Source of the DNA: Jacaranda mimosifolia
Taxonomy: Eukaryota; Streptophyta; Magnoliopsida; Lamiales; Bignoniaceae
Length of the DNA stretch: 64,000 bases
Assembly (NCBI GenBank): GCA_018894105.1
Contig: CM032121.1
Coordinates: 20,184,730-20,248,729 of the forward strand
Reading direction: 5' to 3'
The position numbers and the translations under genes are program-made. Positions 46,690 to 57,489 of this stretch are shown here, piece after piece; position 1 is the stretch's first letter; each line of letters starts with the position of its first letter. The notes under the pieces were generated by a model, which was not told the DNA's origin, did no database searches, and saw nothing but the letters and a program-made list of their open reading frames with translations.

Positions 46690-47290
46690 TAGATAGCTCC
46701 GAGAGAATTTAGGACTTTAGCACATCTCCTGAGGTTCCATCCCCCAATGTTCGTGGGTGAATCGAACCACCAAAAGGCATAGGCTTAAATCAGGGAGATT
46801 GAAGATATCTTCGAAATATTAGATTACCCTGAGGACCTCAAACTTACATATGTTGTTCATTTGTTAGACGGAACTACAAGTTAATGGTGGACCTTGGTGA
46901 GTCAACGATGGGAATATAGGAAAGTCCTTTGTACCTGGGATAATTTTGTGTAGGAATTCATGGATAGATTCATACCACGAATGGTAAGAGATACCCAAAA
47001 ATAAGAATTTGAGAATCTTACCCAAGAAGATATGACCGTGTGGCAATATGAAGCAAGATTCAATAGATTGTTACGGTATGCCCCATAGATATGGAGGAAA
47101 GAAGAGCTTAAGACTAAGAAATTTGTTAAAGGTTTAAGATTGTAGATATGATAAATCCTCATACCTTATGAGAAGTTTAACTCCAAAGAGGTCTTAGCAA
47201 GAGCCCTACATGTAGAACAAGAACCTCTTAAGGCATCTACCGACGAGAAGAAAGGCAAATGAGGAAAAGTTTCTGATCTAGAACTCACTG
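46690..47290 (+). pseudogene. Gypsy gag remnant 2, different lineage
   Basis: REIEDIFEILDYPEDLKLTY and VVHLLDGTTS (about 46796-46880) match the Retrotrans_gag layout seen in chromovirus-type elements. LCTWDNF and EFMDRFIPRMVRD (about 46925-46995) follow, then EFENLTQEDMTVWQYEARFN with RLLRYAP (about 47005-47085). The wording differs clearly from gag remnant 1: no FLCFNP block, and TVWQYEARF rather than SVSQYEAAF. So two gag types lie in tandem within one insertion. Stops replace tryptophan and other residues. Sequence runs directly into the truncated LTR2 at 47311. Confidence 0.75.
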
Positions 47291-47310
47291 CGAGTAGTAA
47301 AGGTAAGTTA

Positions 47311-49513
47311 GAGGAACAAAGTGGTGCTACTGCATGACCAATCCACGTGGCGGCGAAGGTGAAATCTGGTGAAGACCCCGTGGCAGAGCAAGATGGATTT
47401 TGAGCTTTTGGGGCGGCGTTTGAGGCTTTTCCCGATGAAGAAGTTGAAAACAAAGCTAAGCATTGGAAAGCTCATGGTGAGAGGCACCACTAGGTAGTGG
47501 CACTGAATTTTTCGGTGACGGCGGTAGTGAGATAGTTTTATCTCCTCGACGCGGTGATTGCACTTATGTTTAGATTGTGATTCCGGATATTCCATATTGC
47601 TCTTATGTTGGAAGTTGAATGCTTTTGGATTATATATGTATATGTATCTCGTTTATAATTATATTGTATCTTGTTTCTTATTATATTATATTGTATCAAT
47701 TAGAAAGACATGTGACTTGGCATACATATATATATCCCATGCTTGGACTTATTATAGTTAGTGGACTTGGATTGACATATTATATACAATTGGACTAATT
47801 AAGTGCATCAAGTATGTAAACCACTTGAGGATTATGCAAATTATGACCTAAATATAGATATTGAGATTAATCTTGTTGAATGAACGGTAATGATAATTGA
47901 GACGATGTATTGCAAATCATGAATCAAGGACTCGAATTTATTCTATTATTAGGATCAAAACAATTTTGTAATTATTTCTATAGCAATCATCTTAATTAGC
48001 ATACCTCGTACCGATAGATTTGGTCGGATCTTGATTACTGTATTAGTTGGTTAATTAGAGGTTTTGGGGACTGTTAATAGTTAATTATGCATATTAAGAA
48101 TCAAAGAGGGATTGTAATGGTAAATACCCTTTTGTTTAAGTGACGACGAAATGGGTCCTACCAACTAGTAAGATTGCTGACTGTGGTGGTGGCTATATTT
48201 AAGAACTACAAACGTGAGGATCTGCCAACCTGACACTTCTTTTATTCATCTTTTATTACGATGAACCCCTGTAAGTGTTTCTTGTTTTTGATCTGTATTC
48301 TGTTTTGTTGAAATCTGAGAATTGTTGAATTCACGATGATATCTATTTCTAATTTGTACACCCCTGTGTGGGTTATTGTCTGTTACTGATTTCGACTCTT
48401 ATCTGTTCTTGTGCCCATAATTCTTATCTGTTGCCTTATCGGCATTTCTGTACTATTATTTCAGAACATTAATCCCTACTGTGTGAGCATGGGATAAGCC
48501 ATAAGCCTTGGGATATTAATCCCTGTTATATGAGCAAGGGATAAGTAAGCCTGGAATTCGTGATTAAGTAATGAGATGTTAATCTCGACTATGTGCCTTG
48601 GATAAGCTATAAGCCCTGGGACGTCAATCCCTGCTAGGTGCATGGGATAAGCCATAAGCCCAAAACTTGTGAGATAAGGAAATCTGATCTATATGTTCTA
48701 TTTCATCTTCTAACTGCATTTTGATTACTTGTATTTCATTCATGGAGCAACAAGGTTGCAAAAGTTTCTTAGTCTAGATCAGGTTATTGTCCATCTACAT
48801 TTTCTCCCAAACTGATTTAGTTGAGATAGATCATTCCTCCCGAACTGATTCGGTTGAGATGATCCCGGGCCATTCAAACCAACAACCACAACTCTTGAGC
48901 AAGTTACTTCTAATAATCTTGGAATTCAAGTATGTCTGTTTTGCATGTCTGTTTCTTGATTGTCTATTATTAGATATGTTCTGTCTGATTGTACTCTGCC
49001 TGTAATCGCTTGATATACTCTTATTCTTATTGACTAATGATAATTTGTTGAGTTAATTCTTCCTCGACCAATCATTACAGTTACTATTATGATTATCCCT
49101 CACTAAATTTTGGACTTACCCCCCCTCCCCATAGTACTTTGATTTTCTCAGACAGGGTTAAGTGATGGATGTGGACTTCTGGTTGGAACTAGAGAAAAAG
49201 TATCCTTTGTAATAAGAACAAGTGTTTGAATGTATATATATGGAATCATCTGAATATTTAGCTTGGACTTCAAACGTTGTGATAATGTCATGTTGATGCT
49301 GATAACTTAAGGCATGTAAATGTGGCCAGATATAAGAAGGTGAATCATGGCATTTACTTAATGATTTGACGAGTTAATTAAGTTTGAAATTTCCGTTTCT
49401 TTTGGTAAATTGAGATTGAATGTTATGGGCATATTGATTAAATTGTAGGTTCAATTTAAGATTGAACTAAGTGACGCCTCAGCTTAGGTGCTGTCCCAAG
49501 TAGGGGCGCTACA
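47311..49513 (+). repeat. 5'-truncated Gypsy LTR (LTR2)
   Basis: From GAGGAACAAAGTGGTGCTAC onward it is collinear with LTR1 from 42284, so the first 591 bp of the LTR are missing. It ends GTAGGGGCGCTACA. The join at 47311 is internal to the LTR, which excludes a standard element end. Confidence 0.88.
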
Positions 49514-49517
49514 AATG

Positions 49518-49697
49518 TGGTATCAGAGCCTAGGTTTTGATGACCCAGGTTCATGTGGGAATGACTGTTGTGACTGAATCTGATTAGCTTGCTAGAGACT
49601 TAATTTGAATTAGGAATTATGTAGGATATAAACCTTTAGTATATGAGAACTTTAACTACTAGGACTTACTCCTAGAATGTGATTGTGAAAATGAGAA
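49518..49697 (+). other. Second Gypsy primer-binding site and leader fragment
   Basis: TGGTATCAGAGCCTAGG at 49518-49534 is followed by leader closely matching 44626-44795 (TGACTGTTGTGACTGAATCT, ACTAGGACTT). It stops at GAGAATTTTCA, where Copia RT begins; the same word occurs in the intact Gypsy leader near 44783. Confidence 0.85.
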
Positions 49698-50985
49698 TTT
49701 TCACCAGTCGCAATGCCTAAGTCCTTTCGGATTCTACTTACCATAACTGCATATTATGACTACGAAATATGGCAAATGGATGTGAAAATCACTTTCCTCA
49801 ATGGAGATATTCAAGAAGAAATCTGTATGGAGCAACCACAAGGTTATACATCCAAAAGGAGTCAGCCAAAGGTTTGCAAACTCCAAATATCTATTTATGG
49901 ACTCAAACAAGCATCTCGAAGTTGGAACATACGTTTTGACAAAATGGTCAAATAGTTTGGCTTTGTCAAAAATATGTATGAACCATGTGTGTATAAAAAG
50001 GCTAGTGGGGGTAGTGTACAGTTTATTGTGCTTTATGTTGACATCCTTTTCATTGGGAGTAAGGTAGGAATGTTAGAGTATACTAAAGCATGGTTATCTA
50101 CACGATTTTCCATGAAAGATTTGGGAGAAGCATCATACGTAGTATGAATACGTATCTATAGAGATAGATCTAAAAGGATGTTGAGGATATCCTAAATTCC
50201 ATACATTGACAAGATACTAAAGAAGTTCAGTATGGAAGAATCCAAGAAGGAATTTTTTCCCATGGTACATGGCATTCGTCCCTCCAAGTCCATGGCCCTT
50301 AAAACTGAGGAAGAGAAATGAAGGATGTCCTACATACCTTATGCTTCAGCAATTGGTAGCATAATCTATATAGTTCAATATACAAGACCGGATGTGGCGC
50401 ACTTGCTGAGTGTTACGAGTAGGTTCTAGTCCAATCTTGGTGAGAGTCACTGGATAACCATTAAAGCAATCCTTAAGTACTTGAGAAGCACTAAGGACTT
50501 TTTTTTGGTATACGGCAATGGAAAATTGAAACTAGAGGGGTTTTTGAATTCAAGTTTCCAATCCGATGTAGATGACCCAAAATCCACCTCTAGATTTATA
50601 TTTTACCTCGATGGCGGTGCGGTAAGTTGGAAGAGTTCCAAATAAGAAACCAAGGCCGATTCTACCACAAAGGAAAAATATATTGCGGCTTCAAAAGCTG
50701 CAAAGGAAGGTGTTTGGATGAAAAACTTCATTTAAGAGTTGAATTAGTGCCTAGCATTGCTGAGCTAGTGGTTGTCTATTGTGACAACAACAGAGCAGTG
50801 GCATAAGCAAAAGAGCTAATATCTCATCAAAAATTCAAACAAATTTTGAGGCAATATCATTTGATCTAGGAGATCATTGATTGAGACGACATCCGAGTAA
50901 TGAGAGTTGCCTCGAAAGAGAATATAGCAGATCCATTGAAAAAACCCCTAAGCAAGAGTATTTGAAGAACATCTTGAGAAAATGG
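49698..50985 (+). pseudogene. Copia reverse transcriptase and RNase H, broken
   Basis: It resumes at FSPVAMPKS, then YYDYEIWQMDVKITFLNGDI and EEICMEQPQGY (about 49745-49855), and LKQASRSWNIRFD (about 49900-49940). A TAG at 49953 follows. The catalytic YVDD box reads YVD followed directly by ILFIG (50034-50057): one Asp codon is lost in frame. Later parts are YASAIGSIIYIVQYTRPDVA (about 50340-50400), then SDVDDPKSTSRF and GGAVSWKSSK (about 50562-50645). The end has ADSTTKEKYIAASKAAKEGV (about 50656-50715) and YCDNNRAVA (about 50778-50805). This is the usual RT-RNase H order. Several stops and the mutated active site make it inactive. The RT N-terminus is missing. Confidence 0.9.
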
Positions 50986-51012
50986 GTCTCAAGGCCGTGG
51001 GGCATTAGCTTT

Positions 51013-51028
51013 AAGACAAGTGGGAGAT
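51013..51028 (+). other. Copia polypurine tract
   Basis: AAGACAAGTGGGAGA lies directly 5' of the 3' LTR. AAGTGGGAGA is typical of Copia polypurine tracts. Confidence 0.75.
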
Positions 51029-52633
51029 TTTTGGAAAAGTGCCCAACAAGCTAATTAGATTGGCCTTGTAAAAGCTATTTCCTTGTAAAACAATCTTAAT
51101 TGAATGATATTCTTTATATGGCCATCTTCATCTTATGCTCATTATTACTTCACTTGCATTTGGATGAAGCCCTTAGATCACTCTTAACTGCGAGACTTGG
51201 TTTGGTGACCATGGAATAAGTCTCACATAGTCGTGGTCTTAAATCTTCCAAGTCATAGGATCTTATGAGATGGGGCATCTAAGATCCGGATAGACTTGCA
51301 CTAATGATGTATAAATCTAAGAGTTAGGTATTGCTCCATTCTATGAGCAACCGTATGAGATATGGATGTATGTTAGTGGGTGCTTGTTAGAGAACAAGGT
51401 ACTAAAGGTCCACCGCAGAATCCACTAGATAGCCGTAGTGGCAAGTTCTCAAACTTACACTAGTGCATATTATTAGTCCTCTGACCTGAGGATCCATCGT
51501 AACCTTGTGTTTGGTCCTCATGCTTTGACTCTTCCTTGACTGACCACTTAGCGGGTCTTTCGGATTGAGGTTAGGTATGTGCTACTTGGCATGGAGGTTT
51601 GTGAGATCCAAGATAGAATCTAACGCTTTTGTGAAGGGTGAGTGCATCTCCTATGTATTCTATAATGATCGATTCCAAGAAATCCTTATGCAAGGTTGTG
51701 TGACAATTTGGAAAAGGAGTTCTCCAAAATGAGGTCACATAAAAGAATTGAACATTGAGAATAGAAATATAGTATCGAGGTTATTAGGGAACTGACAAAT
51801 ATCTTGCCCTAGGTCTTTTTGGGGAGATAGGAGGCAGAAGGTTTGTATTTGCATGGTAAGCGTAGAGCTATAATAGTTCTCCAAAACATTCATTTCGGCC
51901 AATTAGCTGGGTTCCATGGGCTTGAGGTTGGACATCGACTATGAAAATTGTGTACTCTTCAATTAATGAGATTAATTGAATCGAGTTGATTAGTTTTAAA
52001 GTGTTTTAAACTAAAATGAACATATGATATTCAAAAGTCACAAGGAGTTGTAAGCCCATGTCCAATGAATGGTAGAACCTATTGGGTCACACATAAAAGC
52101 CAATTGGATTCCTAATTAATGGAGGAAATTTTCTAAGTGCTAGAAAATATCTCCTAGTAGACTGATTTTAAGGTATCAATTTTGAAGGTCAATTTTAGCT
52201 TGATTAATTTAAGTGTTAAATTAATCAATTAATTTAAGGAGTTAAATTATACCAATAATTAAGGAGTTAATTATTCGGTACCAATATGACCATCAATTGA
52301 TCAAGTTAACTTAAGGAGCTAAGTTAACAAAAAATCAAGCTTAAGAGTTGAGCTTATTTGACTTCAAAGTTAAGTCAAAGGTTAAATAATTAAATTAAAG
52401 TGTTTAATTTAATTAATGGGAAGAACATATTTTGAAAGGAAAATTCAAATGAAATGTTCATTTGAATTCGCATTTTAATTAGCTTGAAATTATATTTCAC
52501 ATGTAATTAAGATGCACATAAAATTCAAATTGAATTTGAATTTGCATTTGCCACCTTAGCAATGCACCTTGCCCCCTCCTCATGGAAGGTGTGATGCCAC
52601 ATTGGCATCACACCTTTCAACATCTATATATAG

Positions 52634-52671
<38 letters not shown>

Positions 52672-53278
52672 GATCGGCCATTATGTGCAAAGGTGTGAAG
52701 AATTAAGATTCTTTGCAATTCCTTCCAAAAACCTCTTGCAAGCATTACATTCATGTGTTGAAAGCTTTGCTTTCTTCTTGTTCTTCCCTACCTAAAATTG
52801 GCCTCCACCATATCCTATCTCTAGTCTTATTCTAGCTTATATACTAGAGATTTTGGAAGATTTAATTGGTGTGTGGATCAAATCAGTAAAGGCAAACAAG
52901 TTAGTTTGCTACGGTTTGGAGATCCACCTGCACAAAATCTGATTTGGCAAATTTTTCCAAGGAGATCCAGAACGATTTTTTATCCAAATTTTTTTACTGT
53001 GTTTCCTCCAAGGTGTTGATAGGTCACAGTATTTGTTTCCTAAATTTTGGAGGAGTTTTAACGAGGTTAAAAATTGCTCCATTCCTGCTGCGTGGTTTTT
53101 GGCAGATTCTAGATTGGTGAAAGGTTCTCCACTTTCTCCTTGGATTTTAACATTTTAAGGTAACACTCTATCTAAATCTGCATTTTAGGCATGATTTGAT
53201 CCTAGTTATCATGTAAGCACTAGTTTATTTAGCTTTTGAAATTTTTATAATTGGATCCTAGTGCCTTACTTGCTTTCA
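51029..53278 (+). repeat. 3' LTR of the Copia element
   Basis: It starts TTTTGGAAAAGTGCCC (TG mutated to TT) and ends CTTGCTTTCA. It aligns with 36096-38328 throughout. The TA/GA microsatellite just after the TATA box (52632-52671) is about 20 bp longer than in the 5' LTR. Scattered substitutions from the 5' LTR indicate an old insertion. Confidence 0.9.
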
Positions 53279-53741
53279 ATTATATCAGTGATGAAATAAA
53301 TGTTGTTGTTTATTTTATTGAGAACAAAGGCTTTTAGGTACAAATATATTCGTTCCATAAAAACATCTTTTGGCACGAAACATTTCATTGTTTAACATTA
53401 CATATTTTGCAACAAAATATTTGTTGCAATTCCTATTGCATAATAAATTGATATTGAGACTTTCTACAATGAAACATTAACTTCATGAATGAAAAAATAT
53501 ATTTTCAAACAATAACATTGGTTGGCTATTACATATATTTTCGGAGACAAAATGAATACCATTGTTTATGTTTAATTTCTTTGCCACGATTATTATTTTT
53601 CGTTGCCATGAACTTTTTGCAATGAGGATATCCCAATGAAGTTGGCAATGAAAAATTTTCGTTGCACATTGTACTTGCAATGAAATATTATATTTTTTGA
53701 AACAAAATGTTTCATTGTAAAACATGGAATTTCTTGTAGTT
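53279..53741 (+). mobile_element. CACTA 3' subterminal region and terminus
   Basis: After the Copia LTR the TTTCATTG-type subterminal repeats resume (53317-53730) and end in GGAATTTCTTGTAGT, the complement of the CACTA-type terminus; the last base is T instead of G. Positions 53317-53530 repeat 35876-36090, to the left of the Copia element. Confidence 0.7.
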
Positions 53742-53744
53742 ATA

Positions 53745-54095
53745 GTAGTAATGTATAATTTTCAAAAAGATGTTTTCTAAAATGAAGAATGTTTAAAAAA
53801 TGAGACAATCATAAATTTAAGAGTGACTGTTCAAATATTAATAATATGTAATATATATCTCATTATATTTTGTATAACATTTACAATTTTTTCAAAAAGT
53901 TGAGATTTTATTTTTTAAGTTAAATAATTTATTTTTATTATTAATTATATAATTAAAATTCGATGAAATCTTCTATATAATTAGTCCATCTAGGGTACAG
54001 ATGAAATATTTTGATAAACTAGTAATTTTTGTAATAGTAGAATGAATCAAAATAAATAGAATTTATTTAATTTCAAGTTGTAATTTATATATTTG
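53745..54095 (+). repeat. AT-rich repeat shared with the left flank
   Basis: GACAATCATAAATTTAAGAG near 53803 matches ACAATCATAAATTTAAGAGT near 17533. A following AATTATATAATTAAAATT(C/T)(T/G)GATGAAA block also recurs. Similarity is moderate and the copies differ by indels. No coding content. Confidence 0.55.
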
Positions 54096-54102
54096 AGTGG
54101 TG

Positions 54103-54900
54103 CAGATATTTAAAGGACGAGATTGAAAGGGTGATCCAAACAGCACATCTCAGGGAGTACATAGTGCAGAAACCAGAAATCCAAGGGACATTCCAAAAAT
54201 CAAAAAGAGTAAGCCTAGCTGTCTATGTGGCTCGACGACCATCCAAAGCCTATGTACCAGTAGCATTAATGAATCGAAAACAAACTCCCCACTGCTAGGG
54301 TACCTTCGATGCTCCTGAGAGGATTCGCTAAGATAGGTAATGCTAACAGTAAAGAGGTAATGGCGCAAGAGTCAACATATATGTGAGCTTTCTCGATAAT
54401 CCTACTGTAGGATCCTTTGGAGGTCAACCCTCGACAATAAGTGACTCCATGGGACTTGAGGCACCAGGAGTTACAAGGACCTGTAAGCTATAATTTTTCT
54501 GTAGGTCCAAAAAAGCTCCAAGCATGAAAGAACAAGTGAAGAAATAGACAGAAAATGGTAACCCCTGAGATGCTATCGAACCACACCATTGGATTTAGGA
54601 CTAACCTAGAATGGGAGCAAGCTGGGAGCACACAGCAAGCTAAATGGGCAACATTCTGGTACACAACCCTTACAGCCAAAAGGGTGGAAATACTTCAAGT
54701 CGCTACAGTATAAGGCTTGATAAAGTACCCCCAACACGTGGTCCAAGGAATGTGAATCTTCAAAATGTTATAACTTTCACAAAAAAATACTGGAACTTGA
54801 AAGACAAGATTGAAGCACTAGCTCGAAAAGGATACCTCAATGAATATGTTGACCAGTGCAAAAACTCCCTCGAAGAATAGTCTCGCAATGGAAAAAATAA
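54103..54900 (+). pseudogene. Gypsy gag C-terminal remnant, partly duplicated
   Basis: Two segments carry the same motif: YLKDEIERVIQTAHLREYIV (about 54101-54160) and YWNLKDKIEALARKGYLNEY (about 54790-54850). Both fit the 'C..LKDEIE.LIR.G.L.E(Y/F)V' tail that follows the zinc knuckle in gag of Tat/Ogre-type Gypsy elements. VALMNRKQTPHC and FGGQPSTISDSMG lie between them. The rest is riddled with stops. I infer two overlapping partial copies, or a duplication within one element. No protease or RT follows; downstream sequence to 55260 holds only unassigned open frames. Confidence 0.5.
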
Positions 54901-55499
54901 GAATTCTAGGAGTACGCCTAAAAAACATCCATACCCAGGAGTGGAGTTCTATATAACGGCAGATATGATACTGGTCCCCATAATAGAAACCACTAGATTA
55001 ACTCAAAAAGCACCATCTAAAGTTCAGTCTCGAACACTGCTATTGTGGGGAACACCAACCTTCCTACCAATCAGGCTAACCAAACAACTGCACCACATAA
55101 AGTCATGAGAAGAGAAGAATATCGTAACAAACTCCAAATCCCTGAGACCATTGCTATGCTTACACTTGAAGGCTATCCCATGCACTATTTGAACATGTTG
55201 CTAATTGCGCTTTCCAAGACTCCCAATTTTCTCTGAGGGTATTCTCATCTTTAAGTATTATTTAGTTCTTTTTTTTTTATTCAAATAATGCCTCCCCATT
55301 ATAAATAATCTCTTGAATAAATATTCTCTTTTTTGTTACTAATAATCTCTTGAATAAATACATGTTCTTAACATTACAGTACTTTCTTTTACAACATCTG
55401 ATCTTTTTAGCAACTGCATGCCCTCCTCCGAAGCATTCTCGAAGATATTTAGGCATAAACCCATTATAAAGAACCTTTAGGAAAACGAGGAGTGTGTGG

Positions 55500-55870
55500 T
55501 AGCCACCGGGTGTAATCCCAATATATAGCCCCCCGAGGGCACGTGGTCGCCAGCATAATCTCACTATAGGCTTTCTTGGAAGTATGTGGCACCCCTCTAA
55601 AAAATCCCATTATAGGCTCCCTCGGGAATACGTGGCAATGTCTCTAAAATATCCCACTATAAGGTCTCTCTAGCAACCTCCCTAAAAAAAACCCAGTATA
55701 AACTTCCTCGGGGGAATATGACAACCTCTCTAAAAAATCCCCCCAAAGGCTTCCTCGAGAGTATGTAGTAACTCCTCTAAAAAAGTACTAAAGGCTCTCC
55801 GAGGAACACCAACTCACTCTAAAAAGAGATCCACTATATTGTCCTCTAAGAGGTACCTATGTAATTACAA
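55500..55870 (+). repeat. Minisatellite, ~55-65 bp units
   Basis: Six or seven diverged units share CCTCTCTAAAAAATCCCACT, then ATAGGCTTCCTCGGGAGTAT and GTGGCAAC. Units start near 55505, 55565, 55625, 55680, 55725, 55775 and 55825. Such arrays are frequent in the non-coding parts of Tat/Ogre-type retrotransposons, which fits the gag-like and antisense-ORF remnants on either side. Confidence 0.8.
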
Positions 55871-57489
55871 AAAGCCCACCTTGAGTCCTCACGAAGAGAA
55901 AAACGGCAACATTTCAACACTTAGAAGAAAAAAAACAAAGGAACTTCTCTAAGTCAAGTGACTCAGTAAGTTGTTGTACAGTCATCATGAATCCTTCTAG
56001 GAGGCCCATGAGTACAACCCTTTTCACCTTAATACTTGAACTTAATATCAATGGCCACTGAACTTAAACACAAGATTAATTTTTCTACCTTAAAAATTTT
56101 CACCTTAGAAGAGGTGAACAACAAATAATAATGAAAGAGGAAGGGGGCTTTACACCTCCTTAGAATAATTTCATTACACATTACACTCGCAACTACAATG
56201 GTTACTTAAAATTCAAAAGGTTAATGAAACGGCTATGTAACTTTACCAAGCGATTTCTATACGTCCCTAAATGATCAATGAAGGCACTTCACCCTTGACA
56301 GGCCTGATCAAAGAGTTATATACACAAAAAAACATGTTCAAAGCTCTATGCGTAAGGTCACTTGGAAAGCGCCTGAAAAGGGTGCCTGTGCAGGTGCACA
56401 ACGAACATTTGAGTTGGGAACTCAGTGCTAATACCTAAAATGGGCAATCACTATGGATGCCCATGAATGGTGTCTCCTTGCTTAATAAATTTTGGTTCTC
56501 AAAGCATGAGTATGCATGCTCAATAGTTATTCAAGTAGATAAGTATTTAAACAAGTACGAATAAGCAGAAGTAATATATATATATATTGAAATCAAATGA
56601 AAAACGCAAAAGAAGTATCCAACCAACGCTTGGCCTAAAAAACAAGTAGCAATACAAAAGAAAAAACATCCTAAAATATTACTCAAACTAACTTGAAAAT
56701 CCTAGATAGTGTCAAATCCTATACATAAACTCTACTCACCACCATTTCCTTAAACAGAACATCTTCATTCATGTGGAGTTGCTTCTATTGGTTCCTCCAC
56801 CATAGCGTCTACCCTAGCTTAGGACCTTTCTCAAGCTCTCCAACATAGGGTTAACTTGGATAATAGGGTCTAACATCAACAAGTCTTCTACGAGATACCG
56901 TTCAATCTCATTCAAAATGCAACGACAACTCTGAAATGGTCTGCTCATAGATAGCCATCGCCTCTGCCTCTACTGTCTTAAAGAACTCATCAGAACTCTT
57001 CAACTCCTTGACTGCATCCTCGTGAAATGTATTCACAAGTGTCTTTTCAGCAGATGAACCTTGGAACTTCTCTCCACTCTTCAACTTCTTAGCATATCAT
57101 GCTTTCAAGTGCTCGTGCTCTATAAGCAACTTGATCAGGTTTTACTCTTTCTGACTCCACTGCCAACCCACTTTGGCAATCTCTTCTTTAAGATGTTTCA
57201 TTGTTGCTATAGTTCCCTCTGCTCAGTGAGACATCCGTTCTACTAAGTTCCATCCCTATACTAAAAAATGCAAGAATATACAAGAGTTAAAAATCTATAC
57301 AACACTATGAAGAAAAAAAAAAGACAAAAAATGACTCAAAGTAAAAAGATAAACACTTATCGAGGTAAAGTCTCTAGAATCTATCTCAGTAAGCAAGGAA
57401 GATTAGAATATTTCTTGCTTCCCATGGTCGTACTTATTTACTACCCCCTTATGCAACCAATGCTAAAAGCAGTCTCATCCTAAAGGGAA
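55871..57489. other. Unassigned non-coding stretch of the Gypsy derivative
   Basis: Base composition is less AT-rich than the flanks, but I recognise no gene, LTR terminus, PBS or polypurine tract. A short (TA)n run lies at 56575-56585. Confidence 0.5.

Larger units (their letters stand above)
41693..49697 (+). mobile_element. Rearranged Gypsy insertion within the Copia element
   Basis: Its order is a full LTR (41693-44604), PBS, ~2.7 kb carrying two unlike gag remnants, a 5'-truncated second LTR (47311-49513), another PBS, and about 165-180 bp of leader matching 44605-44790. It ends inside Copia RT at 49697. A normal element would end at the second LTR. The presence of a second PBS and leader shows that it is a remnant of two units, or of recombination between copies. 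No pol domain is present. Confidence 0.82.
36096..53278 (+). mobile_element. Copia LTR retrotransposon, interrupted by a Gypsy insertion
   Basis: LTRs lie at 36096-38328 and 51029-53278. Between them are a PBS, a UBN2-type gag, a zinc knuckle, protease and GAG-pre-integrase remnants, then a Gypsy block (41693-49697), then RT and RNase H, and a polypurine tract. The integrase core and the start of RT are missing between 41692 and 49698, lost at the right edge of the Gypsy block. Motif wording in gag, RT and RNase H fits the Tork-like branch of plant Copia, which is a family-level impression. No clean 5-bp target duplication was found (ACATT on the left; ATTAT or TTATA on the right). Confidence 0.9.
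22452..53741 (+). mobile_element. CACTA (En/Spm-type, TNP2) element, heavily nested; left end not located
   Basis: The transposase remnant (22452-33895) reads left to right. A CACTA-type 3' terminus follows at 53728-53741: GGAATTTCTTGTAGT, complementary to the canonical CACTACAAGAAATTCC, with the final base changed. Subterminal repeats with TTTCATTG and GGCACAAA words occupy 35640-36095 and resume at 53317-53730. Two large insertions interrupt it: a gag-only Gypsy at 24072-31934 and a Copia at 36096-53278. Without these, at least 6.2 kb of CACTA sequence is left. The start given is only the first recognisable coding base. Confidence 0.7.
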
